In this document: positions 43,758-51,492 of the stretch, piece by piece
Numbering within the stretch: the first letter of the stretch is position 1
Layout of the letters: each line of letters begins with the position of its first letter
Source: JAXDMU01 sp963762435
GTDB taxonomy: Bacteria; Pseudomonadota; Alphaproteobacteria; ATCC43930; CGMCC-115725
Direction: 5' to 3'
Length of the DNA stretch: 64,000 nucleotides
Assembly (NCBI GenBank): GCA_963762435.1
Contig: CAVXLN010000010.1
Location: 553,682 to 617,681, forward strand
Program-made: the position numbers and the translations under genes
Notes under the pieces: generated by a model
Seen by the model: the letters and a program-made list of their open reading frames with translations, nothing else
The model's database searches: none
Told to the model about the DNA's origin: nothing

Positions 43758-45107
43758 CTAGATCTCGCCATGCAGCCTCAAGCCGATGATCGAGACCGGC
43801 CCCCGGTCCCGGTTGTAGGCCGGGTTGACGACATATTGGTAGTCGGCCGAGACCGTGATGCCGTCGACCACGCCGAGGCTGTAATAGGTCTCGAGGATCT
43901 TCTCCCAGCCATAATGGATGAGGGCGCCGTCGCCGATCAGGATGCCGAGCCCGCCGGCGGCCAGATAATTTTGCGCATCGCGCGAGATGCCGTTGGCGAC
44001 GAAGGCCAGGCCGACCGTGTCGTTGGCCCGGTCCCAGGAGGTACCCTTCAGGGCCAGGCCGCTCGAGACCGACTGATTGATCTCGGTGAACTCATAGGCC
44101 TCCTTGTGCCCGTCATCGATGCTGGCCCGGAAGAACGCGCCGAGATCGGGCACCAGCTGCTGCTCGGCATTGAGCTCGATGCCGGGCTTGGACGCGTAAC
44201 CCCGGACATCGGCCACTTGCGGGACATGCCCGGTCCCTAGGGCCGCCCGCACCGCGTCATTGTAGTTCGCCATGTTGCCGCGATTGAGGAAGGCCAGAAG
44301 CTTGATCTTGCCCGGCTGATCGCCGATCTGGTGCCGCTCCTCCATCTCGGTCACGAGCTCGAACTGGTCGAAACCGCGGTCGAGGAACTTGCTGTTCGGC
44401 ACGCGCGAGAGATCGAACACGCCGCCGCGCAAGGTCCACCAGGATTGCGTCCATTCGGCCGCCCCGCCATAGCTGAAGCCCCACGCGTCGGCGGCATAGT
44501 CGAAGGCGCCGCCATCGATGATCGACCAGTTGAGGAAGTCGGCGCGCGGGTCGTGCGCGTAGCTGTTGTCGTCGAAAATGTCGGTGACCGAGAATTTGCC
44601 GAGCGTGATCACGACATTGTCGGCCGCTCTGGTACCGCCGAGCTGGTTCTTGTCGGGATCGACCGTCGCAACCTCGCCGCCGAGGTCGATGGTCTGGCGG
44701 AAGAAGGCGCGCGGCAGGCGGATATAGGGATCCCTGGCGCCGACCTTGTAGGCCTCGCCGCTCGAGAAGCCCGCAAGGCCCAGCGTGTTGCTGAGGCCGA
44801 ACCCCTGGTCGATCTCGGCATTGGCATAGACCTCGCCGCCCTGCCAGAGCGCCAGGCCGGCGAACAAGGTCGCATCGGCCGTCTCGTCGCCGCGATTGCC
44901 CGGATCGAGGCTGTTCGGCCCGCGGAAGTCGGAATCGAAGCTCGGATGATACTGGGTGACGTTGGTCACCTGGGCATGCAGGCTGAACCATTCGGGCTCG
45001 GCCGTCTCAGGTGCCGCATCATCGGCCCAGGCCGGCATCGAGGCCGGCAGGATGGCTGCGACCAAGCCGGCCAGGCCCATGCGAAAGAGGGTCGAGTTCA
45101 ACGGCAT
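43758..45107 (-). CDS. OprB-family carbohydrate porin
   Basis: The 449-residue outer-membrane protein has a signal peptide (MPLNSTLFRMGLAGLVAAIL...AWA) and the OprB-type start FSLHAQVTNVTQYHPSF. It ends in a strand (VSIIGLRLHGEI). Repeated amphipathic strands with NxDARADFLNWS-like motifs (DPRADFLNWSIID) fit the carbohydrate-selective porin family. It diverges from the dmeR gene; the 151-base intergenic region contains the palindrome at 45228. Sugar specificity cannot be deduced. Confidence 0.86.
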   Translation of the reverse strand: MPLNSTLFRMGLAGLVAAILPASMPAWADDAAPETAEPEWFSLHAQVTNVTQYHPSFDSDFRGPNSLDPGNRGDETADATLFAGLALWQGGEVYANAEIDQGFGLSNTLGLAGFSSGEAYKVGARDPYIRLPRAFFRQTIDLGGEVATVDPDKNQLGGTRAADNVVITLGKFSVTDIFDDNSYAHDPRADFLNWSIIDGGAFDYAADAWGFSYGGAAEWTQSWWTLRGGVFDLSRVPNSKFLDRGFDQFELVTEMEERHQIGDQPGKIKLLAFLNRGNMANYNDAVRAALGTGHVPQVADVRGYASKPGIELNAEQQLVPDLGAFFRASIDDGHKEAYEFTEINQSVSSGLALKGTSWDRANDTVGLAFVANGISRDAQNYLAAGGLGILIGDGALIHYGWEKILETYYSLGVVDGITVSADYQYVVNPAYNRDRGPVSIIGLRLHGEI

Positions 45108-45202
45108 CCGGCGCTTCCGTCAAGCTGAAACAGAGCTATAGGCCATGGGGTATTTTCGGGAGATATGCCGCAGATCGGCAGAGATGTCCATCGATGTCTC
45201 GC

Positions 45203-45241
45203 TTGATCCTGCGCCAAAATGGGCATATACCCTATAGGGTA
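45203..45241 (+). promoter_or_regulatory. dmeRF promoter with overlapping palindromic operator
   Basis: TTGATC (45203-45208), 17 bases and TATACC (45226-45231) form a promoter. TACCCTATAGGGTA (45228-45241), a perfect 14-bp palindrome, overlaps its -10 box. ACCC...GGGT palindromes are typical operator cores for the RcnR/CsoR/FrmR repressor family. The palindrome ends 17 bases before the dmeR ATG, giving a very short leader. Confidence 0.65.
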
Positions 45242-45258
45242 ATCTGATTGAAATAAAA

Positions 45259-45537
45259 ATGCCACATACGATCCATGAGAAGCAGAAGCTGCTGAACCGG
45301 ACCCGACGGCTGCGCGGGCAGATCGAGGCGATCGAGCGCGCGCTCGAGTCCGAGGCCGGCTGCATCGCCGTGCTCCAGCTGATCAGCGCCGCACGCGGCG
45401 CCATCAATGGTTTGATGATCGAAGTGCTGGAGGATCATATCCGGCTGCATGTCATCGATCCCGCGCGCGGCCCCTCGCTGGCGGAGATCGATGCCGCCGA
45501 GGAGCTGGTCGAGATCGTGCGCACCTATGTGAAGTAG
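45259..45537 (+). CDS. dmeR: Ni/Co-responsive repressor DmeR (RcnR/CsoR family)
   Basis: DUF156-family all-helical DNA-binding repressor, 92 residues. The metal ligands of E. coli RcnR are exactly conserved: His3, Cys35, His60 and His64. FrmR formaldehyde sensors lack His64 and CsoR copper sensors use two Cys. Nickel or cobalt is thus the expected signal. The palindrome in its promoter is the likely operator. The start has a weak ribosome binding site. The downstream CDF transporter completes the dmeRF operon known from rhizobia. Confidence 0.9.
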   Translation: MPHTIHEKQKLLNRTRRLRGQIEAIERALESEAGCIAVLQLISAARGAINGLMIEVLEDHIRLHVIDPARGPSLAEIDAAEELVEIVRTYVK

Positions 45538-45553
45538 GGTGAAGGAGCCCGCC

Positions 45554-46549
45554 ATGGACAGTCAGGAGACCGTACCGCACCGCCATATATTCCTTGGTGC
45601 CGGCCATGAGCGGAACGAGCGCAAGATCCGCGCGGTGATCTGGCTCTGTGCGGCCATGATGGTGCTGGAGATCGGCGGCGGCGCCATCTTCGGATCGCTC
45701 GCCCTTATCGCCGACGGGCTGCATATGTCGACCCACGCGATCGCACTCGTCATCGCCGCGGTCGCCTACAGCTATGCCCGACGCCATGCCGAGGATGACC
45801 GCTTCGCCTTCGGCACCGGCAAGCTCGGCGATCTCGCCGCCTTCACCAGCGCCGTCGTGCTGGCGCTCATCACCTTGCTCATTCTCTATGAGGCGGTCTC
45901 GCGCCTGATGAATCCGGTGCAGATCGACTTCACCGAAGCGATCCCGATCGCCTTCCTCGGCCTCGCCGTGAATGCGGCGAGCGCGTGGCTCTTGAGCGGC
46001 GATCCCGACCACGGCCATGGCCATGGCCATTCCCACGCGCATGAGCATGGGCACGATCACGCACACGACGACGGTCACGGCCACCATCACGCGGGCCACG
46101 ACAATAATATGCGGGCGGCCTTCATCCATGTCGCCGCCGATGCCGCCATATCCGTGCTGGCCATCATCGGGCTCAGCCTCGCGCGCTGGCTCGGCTGGGT
46201 CTGGCTCGATCCGGTCATGGGCATCATCGGCGCCTTCGTCATCGCCAACTGGGCCTGGGGCCTGATGCGCGCCGCGGGGGCCGTGCTGCTCGACATGATG
46301 CCGAACCGCAATGTGGCGGCCGAGCTCAGGCGCACGATCGAGGTCGAGGGCGACCGGCTGACCGACTTCCATCTTTGGCAGCTCGGGCCGGGGCATCTGG
46401 GCGCCATCCTGCATGTCACGACGCCGAACGGGCGCAGCGCCGCCTTCTACCGGACCCGGCTCAAGCATTTCGATTGCCTGTCGCATGTGACAATCGAAGT
46501 GCAGGGAACCGAACTCCGTGGCTTGACCGTCCTTCAAGGAGCCGCCTAG
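45554..46549 (+). CDS. dmeF: Cation diffusion facilitator DmeF (Ni/Co efflux)
   Basis: CDF antiporter exporting Ni2+/Co2+ from the cytoplasm. The 331-residue protein has six membrane spans, the TM2 metal site ADGLHMSTHA, and a histidine-rich cytosolic loop of about 35 residues (about 155-190) between TM4 and TM5 with many HGH repeats. FHLWQLGPGH in the C-terminal domain is characteristic of DmeF. ATG at 45554 follows GAAGGAG. It starts 16 bases after the dmeR stop and is controlled with it. Confidence 0.93.
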   Translation: MDSQETVPHRHIFLGAGHERNERKIRAVIWLCAAMMVLEIGGGAIFGSLALIADGLHMSTHAIALVIAAVAYSYARRHAEDDRFAFGTGKLGDLAAFTSAVVLALITLLILYEAVSRLMNPVQIDFTEAIPIAFLGLAVNAASAWLLSGDPDHGHGHGHSHAHEHGHDHAHDDGHGHHHAGHDNNMRAAFIHVAADAAISVLAIIGLSLARWLGWVWLDPVMGIIGAFVIANWAWGLMRAAGAVLLDMMPNRNVAAELRRTIEVEGDRLTDFHLWQLGPGHLGAILHVTTPNGRSAAFYRTRLKHFDCLSHVTIEVQGTELRGLTVLQGAA

Positions 46550-46584
46550 ATCAGCCAATGGGTGGCAGATGATGGGGAACGGCG

Positions 46585-47364
46585 ATGGCCGGAACGGTTC
46601 GGGTCGAACGCGACGGCATGATCGCGACGGTGCTGCTGGACAACCCCGGGCGCTTGAATGCGGTCACGTCGGATATGTGGCGGGCGCTTGACGCCGCCTT
46701 CACCCAGCTCAACGAAGATCTGTCGCTGCGCTGCGTCGTGCTGCGCGGTGCGGGCGATCAGGCCTTCGCCGCCGGCGCCGACATTTCAGGCTTCGAAAAG
46801 GATCGCAACGACCCGGCCTCGGCCAAGATCTATGACGAGCTGTCGCATCATGCACTGGCCAAGGTCTCGGGCTCGCCGCATCCCGTCGTGGCGCTGATCA
46901 AGGGCGCCTGCGTCGGCGGCGGCCTCGAGATCGCGGCGCAATGCGACATCCGGATCTGCGGCCAGTCGTCCCGCTTCGGCATTCCCGTGAAACGGCTGGG
47001 CCTGGTCGTGGCATATCGCGAGATGCAGGGCCTGCTGAGCGTGGTCTCGGCGCCGGTGGCGCTCGAGATCCTGCTCGAAGGGCGGGTCTTCGATGCGGCC
47101 GAAGCCGACAAGAAGGGCCTGGTCACGCGCGTGGTGCCCGACGATCAAGTCGAGGCCGAGGCCTATAAATCGGCCGCCCTCATCGTCGAAGGGGCGCCGC
47201 TGGTGGCGCGCTGGCACAAGAAATTCGTGCGCCGCCTGCTCGATCCGACGCCGTTGACCCAGGCCGAGATCGACGAATCCTATGAATGTTTCGGCACGGA
47301 AGATTTCCGCATCGGCTATCAGGCTTTCCTCGCCAAGGCCAAGCCCGACTTCAAGGGGCGCTGA
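46585..47364 (+). CDS. Crotonase-fold (enoyl-CoA hydratase/isomerase) protein, atypical active site
   Basis: The 259-residue protein has the crotonase fold with both oxyanion-hole segments (AFAAGADISGF and GACVGGGLEIAAQCD). The first catalytic Glu of hydratases is kept (GGLEIA), but the second (normally PE in FGxPE) is replaced by FGIPVKRLG. It may be an isomerase, hydrolase or other crotonase-superfamily enzyme rather than a hydratase. The gene overlaps nothing; the CoA-transferase gene starts 1 base after its TGA, so they form an operon. Confidence 0.86.
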   Translation: MAGTVRVERDGMIATVLLDNPGRLNAVTSDMWRALDAAFTQLNEDLSLRCVVLRGAGDQAFAAGADISGFEKDRNDPASAKIYDELSHHALAKVSGSPHPVVALIKGACVGGGLEIAAQCDIRICGQSSRFGIPVKRLGLVVAYREMQGLLSVVSAPVALEILLEGRVFDAAEADKKGLVTRVVPDDQVEAEAYKSAALIVEGAPLVARWHKKFVRRLLDPTPLTQAEIDESYECFGTEDFRIGYQAFLAKAKPDFKGR

Positions 47365-47365
47365 C

Positions 47366-48553
47366 ATGACCAACGGACACGCGCAACCGCTCGCCCGCTT
47401 CACTGTCCTCGACCTCACCCGCGTGCGCTCGGGCCCGACCTGCGTGCGCCAGCTCGCCGATTGGGGCGCCAACGTCATCAAGATCGAGATGCCCGAAGGC
47501 GAAGGCGGCGAGGCGCTGGGCGGCCCGCGCCATGGCCCCGACTTCCAGAATCTGCAGCGCAACAAGCGCAGCCTGACGCTCGACCTCAAATCGCCCGACG
47601 GCGTCGGCATCCTGAAGCGGCTCGTCGAGAAGGCCGATGTGGTGGTCGAGAATTTCCGGCCGGATGTGAAGTTCCGCCTGGGCATCGATTACGAGACGCT
47701 GAAATCGATCAATCCGCGCCTAGTCTATGCCAGCATCTCGGGCTTCGGCGAGTCCGGTCCTTATCGCGAGCGTCCCGGCTTCGACCAGATCGCGCAAGGC
47801 ATGGGCGGCCTTATGTCGATCACCGGCTTGCCGGGACAGGGGCCGGTGCGGGTCGGCATTCCGATTGCGGACTTGACCGCCGGCATCTTCTGCTCGCAGG
47901 GCATCATGCTGGCGCTTTTGGAGCGCGAAGTTTCGGGCCTTGGCCAGTGGGTGCAGAGCTCGCTCTTGCAGGCGCAGATCTTCATGCTCGATTTTCAGGC
48001 CTCGCGCTGGCTCAATGCCGGCGAGGTGCCGAAGCAGGCCGGCAACAACCATCCGACCAGCGTGCCGACCGGCGTGTTCAAGACCGCCGACGGCCATATC
48101 AATATCGCCAGCGCCGGCGGCAAGATCTGGCTCCGGCTCTGCGCCGTGCTGGGTGCGGAGGATTGGGCCGAGGATCCGCGCTTTGCCTCCGGCGAGGCGC
48201 GTTCCAAGAACCGCGATGCGCTGGGCCTCCTCATCGAGGAGCGGCTCAAGCATGCCGACAGCGCCAGCTGGATCGCGCGGCTCAACGAGGCCGGCGTGCC
48301 GTGCGGCCCGATCTACTCGATCGACCAGGTCTTCGCCGATCCACAGGTCGAAGCGCTGGGCATCGTCAAGACCGTGCCCTCGCCGCATTACGATCCGCTG
48401 CGGCTGGTCGGCCAGCCCATGACGCTGTCGCGCACGCCCAGCGAGATCACGCGCTGCCCGCCCGAGATCGGCGAGCAGAGCGACGAGATCCTGGCCGAAT
48501 TCGGCTATGACCCCGACGCGATCGCGGATTTCCGGGCGCGCCGCGTCATTTGA
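47366..48553 (+). CDS. Family III (CaiB/BaiF) CoA-transferase
   Basis: It transfers CoA between carboxylic acids. The 395-residue product has FTVLDLTRVRSGPTCVRQLADWGA, the NKRSLTLDLKSP motif and GIPIADLTAG, whose Asp is the catalytic residue of the family. LGIDYETLKSINPRLVYASISGFG is also typical. It is translationally near-coupled to the crotonase gene before it. The second crotonase gene follows after the repeat element; together they suggest activation and catabolism of an organic acid. Confidence 0.92.
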   Translation: MTNGHAQPLARFTVLDLTRVRSGPTCVRQLADWGANVIKIEMPEGEGGEALGGPRHGPDFQNLQRNKRSLTLDLKSPDGVGILKRLVEKADVVVENFRPDVKFRLGIDYETLKSINPRLVYASISGFGESGPYRERPGFDQIAQGMGGLMSITGLPGQGPVRVGIPIADLTAGIFCSQGIMLALLEREVSGLGQWVQSSLLQAQIFMLDFQASRWLNAGEVPKQAGNNHPTSVPTGVFKTADGHINIASAGGKIWLRLCAVLGAEDWAEDPRFASGEARSKNRDALGLLIEERLKHADSASWIARLNEAGVPCGPIYSIDQVFADPQVEALGIVKTVPSPHYDPLRLVGQPMTLSRTPSEITRCPPEIGEQSDEILAEFGYDPDAIADFRARRVI

Positions 48554-48600
48554 GCGACTGTTTTGGAAATGCGAGCCGGAAAAGCCCCTTCAGGGGGGGT

Positions 48601-48813
48601 ACGGCCTTCACACATTTTATCGCGGCGTTTCAATGAGATGCCTTTACCTCACCGTCATCACCGGGCTTGTCCCGGTGATCCATGTCGGGCCGACGCCGAT
48701 TTTGCTTGAAGCAGATGTTCCCCACGTCCCGACGTGGATGGCCGGGACAAGCCCGGCCATGACGAAAACTGATGATATCTCTGATTTTCTTAAATGAATT
48801 GTGTGAATGCCGT
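48601..48813. repeat. Nested inverted-repeat intergenic element
   Basis: The outer ends 48601-48614 (ACGGCCTTCACACA) and 48800-48813 match as inverted repeats with one mismatch. Inside, 48653-48689 and 48728-48764 are inverted copies of a 37-base palindrome (core CCGGGCTTGTCCCGG). The few differences between the copies occur as compensating pairs within the palindrome. The internal sequence can be read as VITGLVPVIHVG / TWMAGTSPAMT, a peptide that is often annotated from such repeats but is not a gene. It fills most of 48554-48972. Confidence 0.75.
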
Positions 48814-48901
48814 AGCCTTCAGGGGGCAAGGGATTTAGGGAGAGGTCGGTTCTGATGCCGAAACAGATCTTTAAAATTATTATGGATTCGAGCGTTCCCC
48901 A

Positions 48902-48941
48902 CCTCACCCCGGCCCTCTCCGCCCCAATGCGGCGGAGAGGG
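48902..48941. repeat. REP-like palindrome upstream of the second crotonase gene
   Basis: CCTCACCCCGG leads into an 11-bp stem CCCTCTCCGCC (48913-48923) pairing with GGCGGAGAGGG (48931-48941) around a 7-base loop. The CCTCACCC...CCCTCTCC design is the same as that of the arms bounding the DUF559 gene at 6784-7264. Confidence 0.65.
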
Positions 48942-48972
48942 AGCATCCCTCTTTGAGCTCAAGGATTTCCTG

Positions 48973-49755
48973 ATGGACAAGATTTTGACCGAGGTCGATG
49001 GCGGCACCGCCACCCTCACCTTCAACAATCCGGAACGGCACAATGCCGTCTCGCTCGAGATGTGGCGGGCCGTGCTGGCGGCACTCGAGCGTTTCGCGGC
49101 CGACCCGGCCGTACGCGTGCTGATCATCACCGGGGCCGGCGGCAAATCCTTCGTCTCCGGCGCCGACATCTCGAAATTCGAGAGCGAGCGTGCCGGCGAG
49201 GCGGCGGTGGCGGAATATGACGAGGCGACCGAAAGCGTCTATCGCACGCTCTTGGCTTATCCCAAGCCGACCATCGCCAAGATCCGCGGCTATTGCATCG
49301 GCGGCGGCATGAATCTGGCGATCTGCTGCGATCTGCGGCTCTCGAACGAGGCGGCGCGCTTCGCCGTGCCGGCCGCCAAGCTGGGATTGGGCTATGGCCT
49401 CACGCGCGTGAAACGGGTGCTCGACATCGTCGGCCCGCAATTCGCCAAGGAGATCTTCTTCACCGCCCGGCAATTCAGTGCCGCCGAGGCCAAGGAGATG
49501 GGCCTCGTCAACCGCGTGCTGCCGGACGGCGAGCTCGACGCCTATGCCGCCGATTATGCCGAGACGATCGCCGGCAACGCGCCGCTGACCGTGGGGGCGA
49601 TCAAGCAGATCATCGGCGAGGCGCTCAAGGATCCCGATGCGCGCGACCTCCAGCTCTGCGACCGTCTGGTCAAAGCCTGCTTCGACAGCGAGGATTATAA
49701 GGAAGGCCGCCGGGCGTTCATGGAGAAGCGCAAGCCCGCCTTCACGGGGCGCTGA
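48973..49755 (+). CDS. Crotonase-fold protein lacking both hydratase glutamates
   Basis: The 260-residue product has the crotonase fold and oxyanion-hole motifs (SFVSGADISKFE, YCIGGGMNLAICCD). The first catalytic Glu position reads Asn (GGGMNLA), and the second region reads FAVPAAKLGLG without Glu. It is therefore unlikely to be an enoyl-CoA hydratase; other crotonase reactions (hydrolase, decarboxylase, isomerase) are possible. Being near the CoA-transferase supports an acyl-CoA substrate. Confidence 0.85.
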   Translation: MDKILTEVDGGTATLTFNNPERHNAVSLEMWRAVLAALERFAADPAVRVLIITGAGGKSFVSGADISKFESERAGEAAVAEYDEATESVYRTLLAYPKPTIAKIRGYCIGGGMNLAICCDLRLSNEAARFAVPAAKLGLGYGLTRVKRVLDIVGPQFAKEIFFTARQFSAAEAKEMGLVNRVLPDGELDAYAADYAETIAGNAPLTVGAIKQIIGEALKDPDARDLQLCDRLVKACFDSEDYKEGRRAFMEKRKPAFTGR

Positions 49756-49830
49756 AGGGCGTACATCCGATACGGGCGGTGCGGCGTATAAGCGGGTTAG
49801 CTCGGATCAACCGAGCCGGGGAGGGGTTGA

Positions 49831-51093
49831 ATGTTGAAGCGTTTCGGGGCCACGCGCGTCGTGCTGGCGATGCTGTGCCTGATGTATTTCATCACCTACA
49901 TCGACCGCGTGAATTACAGCACCGCCTCGATCGCCTTCGAGAAGGAGTTCGGCCTCAGCAAGACCGATATCGGCTTCGCCTTCTCGGTGTTTGGATATCC
50001 TTATCTGCTGTTCCAGATCTATGGCGGCTGGCTCGGCGACCGGTTCGGACCGCGCCTGACGCTCGCCGTCTGCTCGATGATCTGGGCCGCCGCCACCTTC
50101 ATGACCGGCTTCGTCGACGGTTTCTACGGCCTCATCATCGCCCGGCTGTTCCTGGGTTTCGGCGAAGGGGCGACCTTTCCGACCGCGACGCGCGCCATGT
50201 CGGGCTGGACCGCGCATCAAGATCGCGGCTTCGCGCAGGGCATCACGCATGCCTTCGCCCGCATCGGCAACACGATGACGCCCTATCTCGTCACCGGCCT
50301 CATCGCGGTCTGGAGCTGGCGCGGCTCGTATTTCGTGGTCGGTGTCGTCAGCTTCTTCTGGGCGATCCTCTGGTTCCTCTATTTCCGCGACCGTCCGGCC
50401 GACCATCCGGACATCACCCCCGCAGAGCTCGAGCGGCTGCCGGCGCCGCGGGCGCCTGGGCAGAAGATCGCGGTGCCGTGGGGCCCGCTCTTCATCCGCA
50501 TGCTGCCGGTGACGGTCGTCTATTTCTGCTATGGCTGGGCGCTGTGGCTGTTCCTCAGCTGGATTCCGCAATATTTCGAGCATGGCTATCATCTTCAGCT
50601 GAAGAACACGGCCTTCTTCGCGACCAGCGTCTTCCTGGCCGGCGTGATCGGCGACAGTTTGGGCGGCGTGGTCAGCGACGGGCTGCTGCGGCGCACCGGC
50701 AACGTCAACCTGGCGCGGCGGACCATGGTCGCCGTCTGCCTCACCGGCGCGCTCCTGTCGCTGATGCCGATGCTGTTCATCCATGACCTCACCATCTCGA
50801 CCATCTGCCTGAGCGCCGGATTCTTCTTCATCGAGATGACGATCGGCCCGATGTGGGCCATTCCGATGGATATCGCCCCCGCCTATTCCGGCACGGCGTC
50901 GGGCTTCATGAATTCCGGCTCGGCGCTGGCGGCGATCATCTCGCCCGTCGTTGCCGGCTGGATGATCGACAAAACCGGCAATTGGGATCTGCCCTTCCTG
51001 TTTTCGATCGGATTGCTGGCGCTCGGCGTGGCGCTGTCCTTCACCATGCATCCGGAGCGCCGGTTCGAGACGCCGACGCTCAGCCCGGTTTAA
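49831..51093 (+). CDS. MFS transporter, ACS-type organic anion:cation symporter
   Basis: The 420-residue protein has 12 membrane spans. MYFITYIDRVNYSTASIAF at TM1 and GWLGDRFGPR in the TM2-3 loop are signatures of the anion:cation symporter family (sugar acids, tartrate, phthalate). IARLFLGFGEGATFPTATR fits the TM4 signature. Its neighbours (CoA-transferase and crotonases) suggest that it imports the carboxylic acid that they process. ATG at 49831; followed by a hairpin at 51101-51130. Confidence 0.9.
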   Translation: MLKRFGATRVVLAMLCLMYFITYIDRVNYSTASIAFEKEFGLSKTDIGFAFSVFGYPYLLFQIYGGWLGDRFGPRLTLAVCSMIWAAATFMTGFVDGFYGLIIARLFLGFGEGATFPTATRAMSGWTAHQDRGFAQGITHAFARIGNTMTPYLVTGLIAVWSWRGSYFVVGVVSFFWAILWFLYFRDRPADHPDITPAELERLPAPRAPGQKIAVPWGPLFIRMLPVTVVYFCYGWALWLFLSWIPQYFEHGYHLQLKNTAFFATSVFLAGVIGDSLGGVVSDGLLRRTGNVNLARRTMVAVCLTGALLSLMPMLFIHDLTISTICLSAGFFFIEMTIGPMWAIPMDIAPAYSGTASGFMNSGSALAAIISPVVAGWMIDKTGNWDLPFLFSIGLLALGVALSFTMHPERRFETPTLSPV

Positions 51094-51100
51094 GGGAAGC

Positions 51101-51130
51101 GCGTCCCGGGCCAATCAAGACCCGGGACGC
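51101..51130 (+). terminator. Terminator-like hairpin after the MFS gene
   Basis: GCGTCCCGGG (51101-51110) pairs perfectly with CCCGGGACGC (51121-51130) around a 10-base loop, 8 bases after the MFS stop. The following bases are C-rich, not a T tract. Confidence 0.5.
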
Positions 51131-51492
51131 CCCCGCTCTATTCCAGAAAAACTGCATATTGTCGCAGTAACGCCAATGTCCGGCGTCGGATCTGCCATGC
51201 CCGAAAAGCAATCCAACCGCAATTGACACACGACCCAGTCTGATCCTTAGAGATCAGGCGGCGCTTTCCTTCCATTCCTAGTATGCGTTAGAGGAATGGC
51301 TGAAAAAACATTTACGTTTGCAACAAAACTAGAATTTTCCTGTCACATTCGAGGGATAGAGAGTCCCCATCGGCTGCGCTGATGAGATGATTGGCGCGAC
51401 AGAACGTCGCTACTTTGGCATTCGCTGAAAGTACGGGAATTTCTCCCGGACTCGCCACGCGCCGACTCATTCATTACTTGAAAGGACATAAC
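51131..51492 (+). other. Intergenic region before the porin gene, AT-rich part at 51290-51350
   Basis: No gene is seen in these 362 bases. The AT-rich stretch 51290-51350 is the likely promoter zone of the porin, with TAGAAT at 51330-51335 as a possible -10 box and no convincing -35. CTGTCAC at 51340-51346 matches one half of a PhoB-type box, but a second half at the proper distance is not present. The porin ribosome binding site AAAGGA is at 51481-51486. Confidence 0.35.

Noticed and set aside
48507..48797. Short frame in the intergenic repeat reading VITGLVPVIHVG
   Set aside because: It is the translation of a palindromic repeat found in many alphaproteobacteria; no ribosome binding site.
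51340..51346. PhoB box upstream of the OprP-type porin
   Set aside because: Only one CTGTCAC half is present; a second half 11 bases away is lacking, so phosphate control is not supported.
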